Source: Lentisphaera profundi
GTDB taxonomy: Bacteria; Verrucomicrobiota; Lentisphaeria; Lentisphaerales; Lentisphaeraceae
Reading direction: 5' to 3'
DNA: 64,000 bases
Assembly: GCF_028728065.1 (NCBI RefSeq)
Contig: NZ_CP117812.1
Location: forward strand, 2,418,001 to 2,482,000
Both the position numbers and the translations under genes were made by a program. Of this stretch, positions 63,135-64,000 are shown in pieces; the first letter of the stretch is position 1; each line of letters starts with the position of its first letter. The notes under the pieces were generated by a model that saw nothing but the letters and a program-made list of their open reading frames with translations, did not search any database and was not told the DNA's origin.

Positions 63135-63773
63135 ATGATCACTTTATATGGTTTTAGTTTCTCCCCCTACGTTCGTAAAGTACGTCTCGTCCTTGCACAC
63201 AAAAATATCGAATACTCTCAGGTCATGGCTCCTCCAAGCCAAGATGCTGATTTCCTTCAAAAATCTCCTCTAGGGAAAATCCCCTATTTGACTGATGGCG
63301 ATTTCTCTATCAGTGATTCTAGCGTTATCGTTCAGTATCTCGAAAAGAAATATCCTCAAATGCCCGTCTTGCCACAGGAGCCTCATAGCTTCGCTAGAGC
63401 TCTTTGGTTAGATGAGTACTCGGATACTAAAGTAAATGAAATTATCACAGGTATTTTCTTTGAACGTTTCGGAGCCCCCAAATTCTTAGGCCGTGATCCC
63501 GATGAAGCGATCATAAAAAGTAAAGAAATGCAATTCCCCGTCATCTTTAATTACCTCGAGCAAGAACTCAAAGGCAAAAAATTCCTCGTCAATGAATGCC
63601 TAACGCTCGCTGATATCAGCCTCACCAGTAACTTTGCTAATTTCTTTGGCCTAGGCTACACCATTGATGACTCACAATGGCCCAACTTGGCACGCTATAC
63701 TGAGAAACTTATGAAGATAGATTTCATCAAAAAAATCGTAGATGATGAACAAGAAGAAATGGCTGATTTTTAA
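63135..63773 (+). CDS. Glutathione S-transferase-family protein
   Basis: From the ATG at 63135 the protein is 212 residues, the normal GST size. It has a thioredoxin-like N-terminal domain (MITLYGFSFSPYVRKVRLVL, with the catalytic Ser/Tyr region) including LGKIPYLTDGDFSISDSSVI (the cis-Pro and Glu/Ser glutathione-binding site), and an all-helical C-terminal domain. An upstream TTG (63108) would add nine residues with no support. It may conjugate or reduce electrophiles; the substrate is unknown. A strong terminator follows. Confidence 0.9.
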   Translation: MITLYGFSFSPYVRKVRLVLAHKNIEYSQVMAPPSQDADFLQKSPLGKIPYLTDGDFSISDSSVIVQYLEKKYPQMPVLPQEPHSFARALWLDEYSDTKVNEIITGIFFERFGAPKFLGRDPDEAIIKSKEMQFPVIFNYLEQELKGKKFLVNECLTLADISLTSNFANFFGLGYTIDDSQWPNLARYTEKLMKIDFIKKIVDDEQEEMADF

Positions 63774-63815
63774 GTAAAAATACCATTATTGATTAATGGC
63801 TTAGACCCATCAAAC

Positions 63816-63848
63816 AAAAAGGCGAAATCATTTGATTTCGCCTTTTTT
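63816..63848. terminator. Bidirectional terminator between the GST gene and lysS
   Basis: GGCGAAATC pairs with GATTTCGCC around ATTT, flanked by A and T runs on the two sides. Confidence 0.9.
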
Positions 63849-63866
63849 CAATTCTATTTTTTGAGC

Positions 63867-64000
<134 letters not shown>

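Overview
This 64 kb window looks like chromosomal DNA of a Gram-negative member of the PVC superphylum, most likely a marine Lentisphaerota bacterium of the Lentisphaera type. That placement is inferred. The outer-membrane genes (LpxB, Lnt, a WaaP/InaA-like kinase, an RND-TolC-type pump) show a diderm. The PVC flavour comes from a giant ThuA/dehydrogenase/HEAT/cytochrome c protein, an ECF sigma factor paired with a FecR protein carrying a carbohydrate-binding-like module, a zinc-ribbon serine/threonine kinase homologue, a sialate O-acetylesterase and a MoxR-DUF58-DUF4129-SpoIIM-RDD operon. Base composition is even and AT-leaning. Coding density is high, with many 1-4 bp gene overlaps. I saw no rRNA, tRNA, CRISPR array, prophage or plasmid functions. 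The only mobile DNA is one truncated IS1595/ISXO2-type transposase.

Layout. 0.1-1.7 kb: two tandem membrane-anchored coiled-coil proteins of unknown function. 1.8-8.6 kb: a TetR-regulated RND efflux operon (regulator, adaptor, pump, outer-membrane channel) ending in a CxxCH lipoprotein. 8.7-9.3 kb: a 40-residue membrane peptide coupled to a Cys-rich lipoprotein. 9.4-11.6 kb (minus): two Hsp20 genes and a DegP-type protease, a protein-quality cluster. 11.9-13.1 kb: nitroreductase and short-chain dehydrogenase. 13.1-17.0 kb (minus): pheA and a membrane-anchored metallophosphoesterase. 17.2-21.1 kb: holA and a large acidic protein with a duplicated N-terminal module and a C-terminal roadblock-like domain, whose 5' end appears frameshifted.

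21.1-27.8 kb (minus): a tightly overlapping six-gene operon (RDD, SpoIIM-like, DUF4129, DUF4350, MoxR ATPase, DUF58). 28.0-33.5 kb: AarF/UbiB-family kinase, lnt, mnmG. 33.6-39.3 kb (minus): aquaporin, methyltransferase, zinc-ribbon kinase homologue lacking the catalytic Asp, glycosyltransferase and WaaP-like kinase. 39.5-48.7 kb: gnd, SGNH hydrolase, THUMP RNA methyltransferase, DEDDh exonuclease, GH5 glycosidase, MscS channel, YhbY, two exported unknowns, carA. 48.9-57.4 kb: ECF sigma/FecR pair, transposase remnant, sialate O-acetylesterase and the 1306-residue carbohydrate-type dehydrogenase. 57.5-63.9 kb: aldose epimerase, priA, an unknown protein, lpxB, a TerB/J-domain protein, a GST and the 3' end of lysS.

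Most genes are housekeeping or envelope functions. The parts that look least described are the roadblock protein at 18.4-21.1 kb, the predicted zinc-ribbon pseudokinase at 35.1-37.2 kb, the membrane-fused phosphoesterase at 13.1-15.9 kb, the tandem coiled-coil pair at the start, and the sharing of one NPCBM-like module between an anti-sigma-type regulator and the secreted dehydrogenase 3 kb away.
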